Shown: positions 41,821-50,586 of the stretch, in pieces | Numbering within the stretch: the first letter of the stretch is position 1 | How the letters are laid out: each line of letters starts with the position of its first letter | NCBI GenBank assembly: GCA_965194655.1 | Contig: OZ239148.1 | Span: 620,001 to 684,000 of the forward strand | Direction: 5' to 3' | Length of the DNA stretch: 64,000 nucleotides | From: Hahnella lacustris | GTDB lineage: Bacteria > Pseudomonadota > Gammaproteobacteria > Burkholderiales > Burkholderiaceae_A | Translations under genes and position numbers: made by a program | The notes under the pieces: generated by a model | Database searches by the model: none | The model's input: only the letters and a program-made list of their open reading frames with translations | What the model was told of the DNA's origin: nothing

Positions 41821-42804
41821 ATGCCCACTTGGCTCCTTCCCGATCACATCTCCGATGTTCTGCCCAATGAGGCGCTCCGCCTAGAGCGCCTCAGGCGGGT
41901 ACTCCTTGATCATTACGCGACTCGCGGTTATCAGTATTTCATCCCGCCATTGCTGGAGTATGTGGAGTCGCTTCGGGTCCAGGGCGCTGAGGACCTCGAG
42001 CGCCGTAGCTTCAAGATCACAGACCCCACCTCCGGTCGGCTGCTGAGCATTCGGCCCGATCTCACCCCGCAGGCCGTTCGGGTTGACGCTCACCTGATGG
42101 ATGGCAAGGGGGTGAATCGCCTCTGCTACGCTGCCTCTGCTGTCCATGCGTTCCCTTCAGGGGTGACATCTAGTCGAGAGCCCTTCCAAGTCGGCTGCGA
42201 ACTCTTCGGAGAGGCCGGTCTGGAGGCAGACCTTGAAATTCAATCTCTTGCGCTCGAGTCACTCAGCCTCGCTGGGCTGCAGAAGGTTCACTTAAACCTG
42301 TCTGATCGTTCCATCCTCTCAGCCATCAAGGCCCAGGTCCCTGGTTTGGCGGCGAACGAGCAGGAGGTCACCCAGGCCCTTGCCGCGAAAGACCCTGTTG
42401 GCCTGAAGTTGGCTTGCAAAGCGCTCGATGCGTCAGCGCTCGAGGTCCTCTCGGCACTTCTCGATCTCTATGGCCCCCCCGAAGGTTCAGACGGGGTGCT
42501 TGCGCGCGCTCGACGGGTTCTCCCGGGCTGCGACGCGATTCGAGCCAGCCTCGATCGCCTCGAGGCGGTCACGCGCTCAGCTGTCTTCACAGAACATCCT
42601 CGGTGTCAGCTGACGGTCGACCTGGCAGACCTTCAAGGCTGGCGCTATCACAACGGACTCATGTTCTCCGTCTATGTGGATGGGCATCCCGATGCATTGG
42701 TTCGCGGGGGGCGATACGACGGCATGGGTGAATCTTTCGGGCGGGCTCGACCCGCGACCGGTTTTAGCCTGGAGCTGCGTGCTCTGGCCAGTCTTTCAGA
42801 ATAA
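41821..42804 (+). CDS. hisZ: ATP phosphoribosyltransferase regulatory subunit HisZ
   Basis: HisZ is a catalytically dead HisS paralogue that forms the regulatory half of the short-form HisG complex at the first step of histidine synthesis. It has LLPDHISDVLPNEALRLERLRR, SIRPDLTPQAVRVDA and a C-terminal RGGRYDGMGESFGRARPATGFSLEL. At 327 residues it is about 55 shorter than the HisZ proteins I know from related bacteria, ending right after the catalytic-like core. It sits between hflC and purA, the usual betaproteobacterial place. Confidence 0.92.
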   Translation: MPTWLLPDHISDVLPNEALRLERLRRVLLDHYATRGYQYFIPPLLEYVESLRVQGAEDLERRSFKITDPTSGRLLSIRPDLTPQAVRVDAHLMDGKGVNRLCYAASAVHAFPSGVTSSREPFQVGCELFGEAGLEADLEIQSLALESLSLAGLQKVHLNLSDRSILSAIKAQVPGLAANEQEVTQALAAKDPVGLKLACKALDASALEVLSALLDLYGPPEGSDGVLARARRVLPGCDAIRASLDRLEAVTRSAVFTEHPRCQLTVDLADLQGWRYHNGLMFSVYVDGHPDALVRGGRYDGMGESFGRARPATGFSLELRALASLSE

Positions 42805-42816
42805 AAAAGGGGAGTT

Positions 42817-44151
42817 ATGAGTTCAGCATCGCTGCGTGCGGTTCGCATGGGTCGCAATGTGGTCATCGTCGGAACCCAGTGGGGGGACGAGGGCAAGGGC
42901 AAGATTGTGGATTGGCTGACCGAAGAGGTCGCTGGTGTGGTTCGTTTCCAAGGCGGACACAATGCGGGTCATACGCTGGTGGTCAATGGCAAGAAAACCA
43001 TTCTCAGGCTGATTCCGTCGGGCATCCTGCACCCGCAAGTGACCTGTTACGTCGGGAATGGTGTGGTGCTCTCTCTGGAGGCATTGATCAAGGAAATTGA
43101 TGAGCTTCAGTCGAGTGGCCTCTCGGTGGAGCCTCGACTCAAGATCAGTCTGGCCTGTCCGCTCATTCTGCCGGTGCATGTGGCGCTTGATCAGGCGCGT
43201 GAGGCGGCCCGGGGAGATTCCAAGATTGGCACGACCGGTCGTGGCATTGGCCCAGCCTATGAGGACAAGGTGGCCCGTAGGGCGATTCGCTTGATCGATC
43301 TCCAGCGACCCGATCGTTTGCTCGAGAAGCTCGAGGAGCTGCATCGTCTCCACAACCATGTTCTCACGGGGTTCCTGAAGGCTGAGCCTGTATCGGCGCA
43401 GGCTACCTTCGATGCGCTCATGGCCATGGCTCCGCGCATCCTGGCCATGTCCGCCGATGTTCCTCTGCTCCTACAGGAAGAGATGAAGGCCGGCCATCAC
43501 CTGCTCTTCGAGGGCGCGCAGGGCACGCTACTCGACATCGACCACGGAACGTACCCGTATGTCACCAGCAGTAACTGTGTGGCCGGCGCGGTGGGTGCTG
43601 GAGCTGGAGTGGGGCCAGGAGAGATTGATTTTGTCCTGGGCCTGACCAAGGCTTACGCCACTCGAGTGGGTTCTGGCCCTTTCCCCACCGAGCTCTTCGA
43701 TGCCACTGGAAAGCATCTGGCCGAAAAGGGCAACGAGTTCGGCTCTGTCACGGGGCGTCCCCGCCGATGTGGTTGGTTCGACGCAGCGGCCTTGCGCCGG
43801 TCTGTTCAGATCAATGGGGTGACGGGTCTGTGTATCACCAAGCTGGACGTACTGGATGGACTCCCCGAGATCAAGCTCTGCGTAGGCTATGAGGCACACG
43901 GACAGCGTTTGGATGTGCTGCCATTTGGGGCGGATGCGGTCGAAGCCTGCACGCCTATTTATGAGACTTGGCCGGGTTGGTCTGGCTCTACAGCAGGGAT
44001 TCAGAATTGGGACGCGCTGCCAGCAGAGGCACAGCGGTACCTGACTCGGCTGGCTGAACTGAGCGGTGCTCCCATTGCCATGGTCTCAACAGGACCTGAC
44101 CGCGACGAAACCATCCTCATGTCTCACCCGTTTCAAACAGAAAAGGTATAA
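42817..44151 (+). CDS. purA: Adenylosuccinate synthetase
   Basis: PurA joins IMP and aspartate using GTP in AMP synthesis. GTQWGDEGKGKIVDWL near residue 20, RFQGGHNAGHTLVV, GTTGRGIGPAYEDK, FEGAQGTLLDIDHGTYPYVTSSN and RPRRCGWFDA are all canonical. The N-terminus is about 10 residues longer than usual; GGGGAG precedes the ATG at 42817, and a second ATG ten codons on (MGRNVVIVG) is a reasonable alternative. It converges on tRNA-Leu. Confidence 0.96.
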   Translation: MSSASLRAVRMGRNVVIVGTQWGDEGKGKIVDWLTEEVAGVVRFQGGHNAGHTLVVNGKKTILRLIPSGILHPQVTCYVGNGVVLSLEALIKEIDELQSSGLSVEPRLKISLACPLILPVHVALDQAREAARGDSKIGTTGRGIGPAYEDKVARRAIRLIDLQRPDRLLEKLEELHRLHNHVLTGFLKAEPVSAQATFDALMAMAPRILAMSADVPLLLQEEMKAGHHLLFEGAQGTLLDIDHGTYPYVTSSNCVAGAVGAGAGVGPGEIDFVLGLTKAYATRVGSGPFPTELFDATGKHLAEKGNEFGSVTGRPRRCGWFDAAALRRSVQINGVTGLCITKLDVLDGLPEIKLCVGYEAHGQRLDVLPFGADAVEACTPIYETWPGWSGSTAGIQNWDALPAEAQRYLTRLAELSGAPIAMVSTGPDRDETILMSHPFQTEKV

Positions 44152-44168
44152 AAGAGGGAAGGGGGGGA

Positions 44169-44255
44169 TGGTGCCCAGAAGAGGACTCGAACCTCCACAG
44201 TGTTGCCACCGCTAGGACCTGAACCTAGTGCGTCTACCAATTCCGCCATCTGGGC
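44169..44255 (-). tRNA. tRNA-Leu(CAG)
   Basis: An 87-base class II tRNA with encoded CCA. The acceptor stem is GCCCAGA/TCTGGGC, the anticodon stem CTAGG/CCTAG around TTCAGGT (anticodon CAG), followed by the long variable arm expected for leucine and a T arm GAGG-TTCGAGT-CCTC. It reads CTG codons. It lies on the minus strand between purA and rnr, both of which are on the plus strand. Confidence 0.97.
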
Positions 44256-44292
44256 CTACAGCAAGCCCGCTACTTTAACGAGATTATTCAAA

Positions 44293-46548
44293 TTGTCAAA
44301 ACCCCGCCGCGCTGCGGCCCACTCTTCAGACGCCGATAAGGCGGTTTCTCCATCGGCCGAGGCAGGAGAAGACCTGCAGTTCACCGGCAAACTGATGGGT
44401 CATCGCGATGGTTTTGGCTTCATAAGGCCTGATGCAGGTGGTGACGACGTGTTCGTCTCACCGCGCGAAATGCTCAAGGCCATGCATGGCGATCGAGTCA
44501 TTGCTCGGGTCACGGGACAAGATCGCAAAGGGCGCCCAGAAGCCACCATCGTTGAGGTACTTGAACACACCGTAGACCGACTGGTTGGCCGGTTGGTCCA
44601 TGAGCGCGGCATCATCCTGGTCGTACCCGAAGATCAGCGCATCAAGCACGACATCATTGTGAGCCCTGGAGACACGGGAGGGGCGCAGCCCGGGCAGGTG
44701 GTCATGGTGCAGATCATTGATCCCCCCACTCGCTATACCCCCCCGATTGGGCGGGTGGTCGAAGTGCTGGGCTCACTCGACGACCCAGGTATGGAGGTTG
44801 AGATTGCGGTCCGTAAGTTCGACGTCCCGCATCGGTTCTCACCGGAGGCAGAGGCCCTCACCAAGAAGTTGCCTGAGGCGGTTCGCACCACAGATGTGAA
44901 AGGTCGAATCGACCTGCGCGACCTTCCATTCATGACCATCGACGGTGAAGACGCGCGTGACTTCGATGATGCGGTTTATGCGGTGTCAGAGGGCAAGCGA
45001 GGGTGGCGCTTATTGGTTGCGATTGCAGATGTGAGCCACTATGTGAAGAGTGGAGACGCGCTAGACCGTGATGCTTTTGAGCGGGCTACATCGGTGTATT
45101 TCCCTCGACGCGTGCTGCCCATGCTGCCCGAGAAGCTCTCCAATGGGCTCTGCTCACTCAACCCTCAGGTTGAACGTCTGGCACTGGTCTGCGACATGAT
45201 CGTATCGCCTGACGGCACCGTGAAGGCCTACCAGTTCTATGACGCCGTCATTGAGTCTTCCGCTCGTCTCACGTACACCCAGGCCTGGGAGGCCCTATCA
45301 AACCCGATCGGCCCCGCTGCTCGTGTGCTGGGTCCCAGATTCTCAGTCCTTGAAACCCTGGAGGCAGTCTTTCGCGTGCTGCTCTCTCAGCGTGAAGCTC
45401 GTGGCGCCATCGACCTCGAGACCGTCGAGACGTTCATTCGCACGGACGAGCAAGGGCGTATTGCCAGCATTGAGCCTCGGCACCGAAACGATGCCCACCG
45501 CCTGATTGAAGAATGCATGCTGGTGGCCAATACCTGCGCGGCCGACTTTCTGATTCGAAGCAAGCGTGAGGGACTGTTTCGGGTGCACGAGGGCCCCACG
45601 CCCGAGCGCCTGAAGTCGCTTCGAGATTTTCTCAAGCTTCAAGGCCTTCGTCTCGGCGGCGGAGAGGACCCCCAGCCGGTGGACTACGCGCGGCTCTCGC
45701 GAGAGATCAAGCAGCGCCCCGATGCTCGCCTCCTGCAAACCCTGTTGCTGCGGTCTATGCAGCAGGCCATTTATAGCCCAGACAACGCAGGGCATTTCGG
45801 CTTGGCCTATCCTGCCTATACCCATTTCACCTCTCCCATTCGCCGCTACCCAGATCTGATGGTTCATCGGGTCATCAAGTCCATCTTGGCCAGTAAGCGT
45901 TACGAGCCGCCCTATGGGGATGTGGTGCCAGGTCAGAAGTCCACCTCGATCGAACGCTGGCGTGTGGTGGGGGACCATTGCTCGGCAGCGGAGCGGCGGG
46001 CTGATGAGGCGTCACGCGATGTGGAGGCCTGGCTCAAGTGCCAGTTTATGAAGGGTCGGGTGGGAGAGCAGCTGAGTGGCACCATCACGGGCATTGCGTC
46101 CTTTGGCATTTTCGTCACGCTCGATGCCCTATATGTCGAGGGCATGATCCACATCTCAGAGCTTGGCGCAGAGTATTTTCAACACAATGAGGTGGTTCAC
46201 GAGCTGCGCGGCGAGCGCACCGGCCGGAGGTTCCGGCTTTACGATGCTCTGACCGTGCAGGTCTCTCGGGTTGACCTCGATGCCCGACGGATTGAGTTTC
46301 GCTTGGTGCCCTCCCAGGTTCGTCCTGTCAAGAAGGGCAAGGGTCCCGGACCAGAAGAGCTTGACGCTCTGGTCTTGGAGCCACAAGAGGATGACTTTCC
46401 CCCCAAGCGCTCACGCAAGGCTCCCCAGAGGGGGTCTACCTCGGCGAGCAAGTCCTCGCCGGCAAAGACGTCACCCAGCAAGACGGGACACGCGAGCCCC
46501 TCTGCGTCTAAGGGGCGCAGCAAGGCTCGGAGAAAGCGTCGCGCTTGA
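44293..46548 (+). CDS. rnr: Ribonuclease R, without the N-terminal helix-turn-helix
   Basis: RNase R is a processive 3'-5' exoribonuclease of the RNB family. Visible domains: cold-shock domains (about 30-200, starting FTGKLMGHRDGFGFIRPD), the RNB catalytic domain with DGEDARDFDDAVYAV and HFTSPIRRYPDLMVHR, an S1 domain (about 595-680) and a Lys/Ser/Pro-rich basic tail. The roughly 80-residue N-terminal HTH domain found in E. coli RNase R is missing: the frame upstream of the TTG at 44293 runs into tRNA-Leu. The first in-frame ATG (44394) would cut into the cold-shock domain. Confidence 0.92.
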   Translation: MSKPRRAAAHSSDADKAVSPSAEAGEDLQFTGKLMGHRDGFGFIRPDAGGDDVFVSPREMLKAMHGDRVIARVTGQDRKGRPEATIVEVLEHTVDRLVGRLVHERGIILVVPEDQRIKHDIIVSPGDTGGAQPGQVVMVQIIDPPTRYTPPIGRVVEVLGSLDDPGMEVEIAVRKFDVPHRFSPEAEALTKKLPEAVRTTDVKGRIDLRDLPFMTIDGEDARDFDDAVYAVSEGKRGWRLLVAIADVSHYVKSGDALDRDAFERATSVYFPRRVLPMLPEKLSNGLCSLNPQVERLALVCDMIVSPDGTVKAYQFYDAVIESSARLTYTQAWEALSNPIGPAARVLGPRFSVLETLEAVFRVLLSQREARGAIDLETVETFIRTDEQGRIASIEPRHRNDAHRLIEECMLVANTCAADFLIRSKREGLFRVHEGPTPERLKSLRDFLKLQGLRLGGGEDPQPVDYARLSREIKQRPDARLLQTLLLRSMQQAIYSPDNAGHFGLAYPAYTHFTSPIRRYPDLMVHRVIKSILASKRYEPPYGDVVPGQKSTSIERWRVVGDHCSAAERRADEASRDVEAWLKCQFMKGRVGEQLSGTITGIASFGIFVTLDALYVEGMIHISELGAEYFQHNEVVHELRGERTGRRFRLYDALTVQVSRVDLDARRIEFRLVPSQVRPVKKGKGPGPEELDALVLEPQEDDFPPKRSRKAPQRGSTSASKSSPAKTSPSKTGHASPSASKGRSKARRKRRA

Positions 46549-47303
46549 GAGGCCGTGAGAAAGAGGCGGTCCTGCTCGGATTCCATGCCGTCAGGGCTCG
46601 GCTGAAGGCAGCTCCTCACACGCTTCGGCGCGTCCTTTACGTGGCTGATCGTCGTGATGCCAGGCTCAAGGCCTTGTTGGAGGCCTTGGCATTGGCAGGG
46701 GTTTCAGCACAGTCGGTGGATGCTGGTCGCCTGGACCAGGAGGCAAAGGGCGAGAGACACCAAGGCATCCTCGCTCTGGCGGAACAGACGGCACAGCCCA
46801 CCGACCTCGAGAGCCTCCTGGAGTCACTTCAATCATCCGCTCGTCCGCCCCTGCTGGTCTTGCTCGATGGGGTCACGGATCCACACAACCTGGGCGCCGT
46901 GCTCCGCGCAGCAGACGGCGCCGGCGTTTCTGCTGTGATCGCGCCCAAGGATCGCTCAGCACCCTTGAGTGATGTGGCGCGAAGAGTGTCGGCCGGTGCA
47001 TCGGAATCGGTGCCTTATTTGCAGGTCACCAATCTCACGCGTTCGATTGAGCGGCTTCAAGATGAGGGGTACCGAGTGCTGGGACTGGCCGGAGAAGCCA
47101 AGGACTCCATCTATCAATCTGATCTCACTGGCCCTCTCGCGTTGGCCCTGGGAGCTGAGGGCGAGGGTCTCAGGCGCCTGGTTCGAGAGCAGTGCGATGG
47201 CTTGATCCAACTTCCTCTGCAGGGTCAGGTGGAGAGCTTGAATGTCTCCGTAGCATGTGCGGTCGCCTGCTACGAGGCTTTGCGTCAGCGCGAACGCTTC
47301 TGA
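46545..47303 (+). CDS. rlmB: 23S rRNA (guanosine-2'-O)-methyltransferase RlmB
   Basis: RlmB methylates the ribose of G2251 in 23S rRNA. It is a SpoU-family knotted methyltransferase with an N-terminal substrate domain (LLGFHAVRARLKAAP; HQGILAL) and motifs 1-3: DPHNLGAVLRAADG, LALGAEGEGLRRLV, LPLQGQVESLNVSVA. It starts with TTG overlapping the rnr stop (TTGA); no ATG or GTG is available in frame near the start. It overlaps the convergent nuclease gene by 19 bp. Confidence 0.94.
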   Translation: MRGREKEAVLLGFHAVRARLKAAPHTLRRVLYVADRRDARLKALLEALALAGVSAQSVDAGRLDQEAKGERHQGILALAEQTAQPTDLESLLESLQSSARPPLLVLLDGVTDPHNLGAVLRAADGAGVSAVIAPKDRSAPLSDVARRVSAGASESVPYLQVTNLTRSIERLQDEGYRVLGLAGEAKDSIYQSDLTGPLALALGAEGEGLRRLVREQCDGLIQLPLQGQVESLNVSVACAVACYEALRQRERF

Positions 47304-47818
47304 CGGTAGGCCCAAGGGGCCAATGGATCCTCATGGACCCAGAGCCCTCTTTTGCTTTTCCTGGCTTGTGTTTCTGCAGCCTCGTATCGCGGCCTGAGTG
47401 CTTTGGGTAGATCCCGTTCATATTTTCGGAAGTACCACGCGAGGCCCTCGCGGATGAGCGTCTCCCCCAGGTCTTGGCCATCGACCTCCACGGTGACGAT
47501 CCAACGTCCAAAACCATCGAGCTTGAGCGCTTTGGCTGAGACACGACCGGAGGCGAGAATGGCTTCGAGTCTTTTGCGCGCGTCAACGCCGAAGGGTTGT
47601 GCTTTCTCCGGCGCATCGATGCCCGCGAGGCGCGCCTTGATCACTCCGCGTTCCGGGTGGCGAAGCACCATAGAATCACCATCGAACGCGCGAACCAGCG
47701 TGAGTGGGGTGATCTCTGCGCCACGTTCGAAGGCCCATGACGGGCCAGACGCAAACAAGCATGCGCTGGACAGCAGAGCGGCAAGGAGATGAGAGAACCG
47801 ATGAATCAGGCGAAGCAT
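47285..47818 (-). CDS. Secreted thermonuclease-like (SNase family) nuclease
   Basis: A 177-residue protein with a signal peptide (about 1-29, HLLAALLSSACLFASGPSWA) and one staphylococcal-nuclease domain. The fold is marked by VRAFDGDSMVL, the catalytic Arg and Glu of KARLAGIDAPEKAQPFG, and GETLIREGLAWYFRKY. It would act on nucleic acids outside the cytosol. The ATG at 47818 is chosen because the signal peptide starts there; upstream in-frame codons add a polar stretch that would spoil it. Its 5' end overlaps that of the divergent Nudix gene by 18 bp. Confidence 0.85.
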   Translation of the reverse strand: MLRLIHRFSHLLAALLSSACLFASGPSWAFERGAEITPLTLVRAFDGDSMVLRHPERGVIKARLAGIDAPEKAQPFGVDARKRLEAILASGRVSAKALKLDGFGRWIVTVEVDGQDLGETLIREGLAWYFRKYERDLPKALRPRYEAAETQARKSKRGLWVHEDPLAPWAYRQKRSR

Positions 47819-48628
47819 AGAGACGCGATCATCGCATGGCCTGCGCTGATTCCTGGAGAGTGCTGGAGTGAGCACTCATTTGGCGCCTGGATGCATCCAG
47901 GCGAATTGATCGATCAAGGCTACTTTCCTTGGTGGGTCTTGAATCACACCGGAGACCCCTGGGCGATGGGGCTCGCTGCCCCAGGACCGGCCGTTGAAGT
48001 CCTGCGCTCGTTCGGAGCTTGTGTTCCCCTGCAGGCGCTTCCCGAGCTCGAGGAGAGGCTGCGGGCGGTGCTCGAGGGGCGTGGCTGGCGCGATGAACGA
48101 TTCGGGCTGATCGGGCCGCAGGGCCTGCGTGCGACGGACCCAGCGCTGTCTCTGGAGCGTAGCCTGTTTCGTGCCCTTGGGCTGATGTCCGAGTCCGTCC
48201 AGCTCAATCTCCAAGCCTCCGATCGGGCCTGGTGGGTGGGCCGCAGGGCACAGAGCAAGGCGGTAGATCCTGGCTTGCTCGATGCATGCGTGGCGGGTGG
48301 TCTCACCGCCTGTGAGCCCCCAGTGATGGCTCTCTTTCGTGAGGCTGGTGAGGAGGCGGGGCTCTCTGTTGATTTGACCGCAGGTGCGCATCAGCTCGGA
48401 CTGGTGCGGGTGTTTCGCAAGCTGCCGCAGGGGCTGCTGATCGAACGCGTCTGGGCTTATGGCCTCAGAGCGCCAATGGGCCTAGAGCCAAGGCCCATTG
48501 ACGGGGAGGTGGAGGCGTTTATTCAGCTCAGCTCGGACGAGATTGCGGATGCCTGGTCGGCTGGGCGCTTCAACCACGAGGCTGCAGTGGCCACCCTCAG
48601 CTTTGTAAGGCCTGTCCGAGCAGGATGA
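47801..48628 (+). CDS. Nudix hydrolase with N-terminal DUF4743 domain
   Basis: The Nudix box is perfect: GGLTACEPPVMALFREAGEE followed by AGL, near residues 165-187. The roughly 130 residues before it fit DUF4743, the domain fused to Nudix in thiamine-pyrophosphokinase-associated proteins (Tnr3/TPK type) that hydrolyse damaged thiamine diphosphates; this link is from family knowledge. The ATG at 47801 is preferred over that at 47789, which has its AAGGAG directly abutting it. The gene diverges from the nuclease with overlapping 5' ends and overlaps mltB at its 3' end by 32 bp. Confidence 0.82.
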   Translation: MNQAKHRDAIIAWPALIPGECWSEHSFGAWMHPGELIDQGYFPWWVLNHTGDPWAMGLAAPGPAVEVLRSFGACVPLQALPELEERLRAVLEGRGWRDERFGLIGPQGLRATDPALSLERSLFRALGLMSESVQLNLQASDRAWWVGRRAQSKAVDPGLLDACVAGGLTACEPPVMALFREAGEEAGLSVDLTAGAHQLGLVRVFRKLPQGLLIERVWAYGLRAPMGLEPRPIDGEVEAFIQLSSDEIADAWSAGRFNHEAAVATLSFVRPVRAG

Positions 48629-49655
48629 CCGAGGCGGCGTAGAGATAGCTGCGGTTGTACTGGCAGATCGAGAAGAAGTTCTGCCCGGCCATCCATGCTG
48701 GTCCCTCGTTGTCGACCTCGGGAAGCATCACCACGCTTGCGAGGGCATCGGGTGGAAAGTCTGCATCTGGGGTGACGAGTCCGAGGCCGCCGAGAAGCCC
48801 GACGGTATCGAGGGGCTTGAGCCCGTGGGTCACGAAGCGACTGTTGAGTGCCGGGTCAAGCACCAGCGATCGTTGGGCCTCGGACAGGACGGTGTGGGTG
48901 GGCTGTCCGTTGATCCAGCCATGGGCATGTAGAAATCGCCCGACAGATCCAATGGCGTCTGCTGGACTGCTCACGAGGTCGAGTCGCCCGTTGCCGTCGA
49001 GGTCTTCCCCGAAGCGCCCCCAGTTGCTTGGCATGAACTGTGGGATCCCAAGGGCTCCAGCAAAAGATCCTCGAAGGCCTTCCAATGCGATCTCCCCTCG
49101 ATGTCCCATTTGGAGGAGTGCAAGCAGTTCTGATCGAAAGTAGTCCTGCCGACGCGGAGAGGCAAAGCCAAGGCTCGCTAGCGTGTCGACGGCCGGGAAG
49201 CGGCCGAGAATTTTTCCATATCGAGTCTCGATGCCCAGAATGGCACACAGGATGTGGCTCGGGACTCCAAACCGTGATTCAGCTTTTTGAAAAGAGGCCT
49301 GATGCAGCCGCAGGTACTGGCGACCGTCCTCAATGACCTTGGGGGTGAGGTTGCTTGCGAGGCGTCGCCGCAGGGACCTTGCGGGGGCGTTGGGATTGGG
49401 CTCTGGGTTGGCCAGGGCCAATGCCTTGTCCTGGCGCTCGGCCTTGTCAAACTGGCGCAGAACCCAGGTCCTCGGGAGGCCGCCCAACTGGGTGGCATGT
49501 TCGAGGAACTGGTCGAAGGCGTCCTGACGAAGCCAGTCTGGAAGGCCCCGTTTCGCCTTGGCCCAACCCTGCGGAGTCAGGGCCAAGCCGAGGGTCAGTC
49601 CCAGACCTGTTTGAATCAGCCTGCGTCGGATTTGTGGGGCTTGTGTGTCTTTCAT
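48597..49655 (-). CDS. mltB: Membrane-bound lytic murein transglycosylase B family
   Basis: MltB cleaves peptidoglycan glycan strands to 1,6-anhydromuropeptides in the periplasm. The 352-residue protein has RRR followed by a hydrophobic segment (about 9-32) as an export signal, possibly Tat-type, with no lipobox cysteine, so it is probably soluble. The catalytic Glu is in ILGIETRYGKILG, with GALGIPQFMPSNWGRFGEDLDGNG and the terminal SICQYNRSYLYAASVILLG. ATG 49655 is chosen over one 11 codons upstream because it places the arginines at the N-terminus. Confidence 0.92.
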   Translation of the reverse strand: MKDTQAPQIRRRLIQTGLGLTLGLALTPQGWAKAKRGLPDWLRQDAFDQFLEHATQLGGLPRTWVLRQFDKAERQDKALALANPEPNPNAPARSLRRRLASNLTPKVIEDGRQYLRLHQASFQKAESRFGVPSHILCAILGIETRYGKILGRFPAVDTLASLGFASPRRQDYFRSELLALLQMGHRGEIALEGLRGSFAGALGIPQFMPSNWGRFGEDLDGNGRLDLVSSPADAIGSVGRFLHAHGWINGQPTHTVLSEAQRSLVLDPALNSRFVTHGLKPLDTVGLLGGLGLVTPDADFPPDALASVVMLPEVDNEGPAWMAGQNFFSICQYNRSYLYAASVILLGQALQS

Positions 49656-49721
49656 GTTGCAATCATGGGGCCGACTGATAGAATTCAAGGCTTTTCACCG
49701 ATTGCCCAAGGAACGTTCATT

Positions 49722-49985
49722 ATGGTCGTCATTCGACTTGCCCGCGGTGGCTCTCACAAGCGCCCTTTTTACCACGTCGTTGCAGCCGATTCTCGCAGCC
49801 GGCGTGATGGTCGCTTCATTGAGCGCGTGGGTTATTTCAACCCGGTTGCACGCGGCAATGATGTGCGACTCAACCTGTCTGTTGATCGCATCGAATACTG
49901 GCGTAGCCATGGCGCCCAGCTCAGCCCTCGCGTGGCCGAGCTGCTGAAGTCGTTTGCGGCTCAGGGTGCCAGCGCCCAGGCTTAA
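49722..49985 (+). CDS. rpsP: 30S ribosomal protein S16
   Basis: The 87-residue protein MVVIRLARGGSHKRPFYHVV is S16, with DGRFIERVGYFNPVA and a short Ala-rich tail. CAAGGAA lies upstream of the ATG. It opens the conserved rpsP-rimM-trmD-rplS operon. It is transcribed divergently from mltB with 66 bp between starts. Confidence 0.97.
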   Translation: MVVIRLARGGSHKRPFYHVVAADSRSRRDGRFIERVGYFNPVARGNDVRLNLSVDRIEYWRSHGAQLSPRVAELLKSFAAQGASAQA

Positions 49986-50583
49986 GCGCCTTGGGCTCGA
50001 GCGTCGGCTCTCCAAACTCGGAGACCCGACGCCAGAGCCGACTCGGGTAGCACCGCTGCCCTTTTTGCCCTCCGGCCCCCCTCATTTCACTCCGCTTGGT
50101 CTTGTCGTTGGGCCTCTTGGTCTCGACGGGCGTCTCCGCGTGCGCAGCCTTCACCCCGATGGAGTCGAGGCCTCTTGTCTCGTAGAGGCCGAGCGTCTGT
50201 GGTTTAAACGATCTGCTCGCCAGTGGCTTCAGCTGAAGGTGGACCAGATGGAGTCTCACGGCAAGGACTTGAAGCTCCAGTGCTTTCAGGTTGAACATCG
50301 CGAGGCGGCTGAACAGCTCAACGGCGCTGAAGTGGGGCTCGATCGTTCTGATCTGCCCGCGGCGCAAGACGATGAAGCCTATTGGGTCGATCTGGTCGGC
50401 GTGTCGGTTGTGAACCAACAGGGCGAGCGGCTCGGCGCGGTGGACCATCTAGAGACCAATGGCGTTCACGACTGGCTGGTGGTTGGCTCTCACTGGATCC
50501 CCTTCGTAGAGGCCTATGTGTTGGAGGTGAATCTGGACAGTGGGGTCATTCGAGTGGACTGGGACCCGTCCTGGACTGAATAA
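49954..50583 (+). CDS. rimM: Ribosome maturation factor RimM
   Basis: RimM binds S19 and helps mature the 30S head. The N-terminal RimM domain (LGLVVGPLGLDGRLRVRSLHPDG) is followed by a PRC-barrel (YWVDLVGVSVVNQQGERLGAVDHLETNGVHDWLVV) and the ending LDSGVIRVDWDPSW. The start is uncertain: TTG 49954 and GTG 49966 lie inside the end of rpsP, and TTG 50065 gives a compact 172-residue form. None has a clear ribosome site. Basic N-terminal extensions are common in betaproteobacterial RimM. trmD follows after 3 bp. Confidence 0.88.
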   Translation: MRLRVPAPRLKRLGLERRLSKLGDPTPEPTRVAPLPFLPSGPPHFTPLGLVVGPLGLDGRLRVRSLHPDGVEASCLVEAERLWFKRSARQWLQLKVDQMESHGKDLKLQCFQVEHREAAEQLNGAEVGLDRSDLPAAQDDEAYWVDLVGVSVVNQQGERLGAVDHLETNGVHDWLVVGSHWIPFVEAYVLEVNLDSGVIRVDWDPSWTE

Positions 50584-50586
50584 CCC

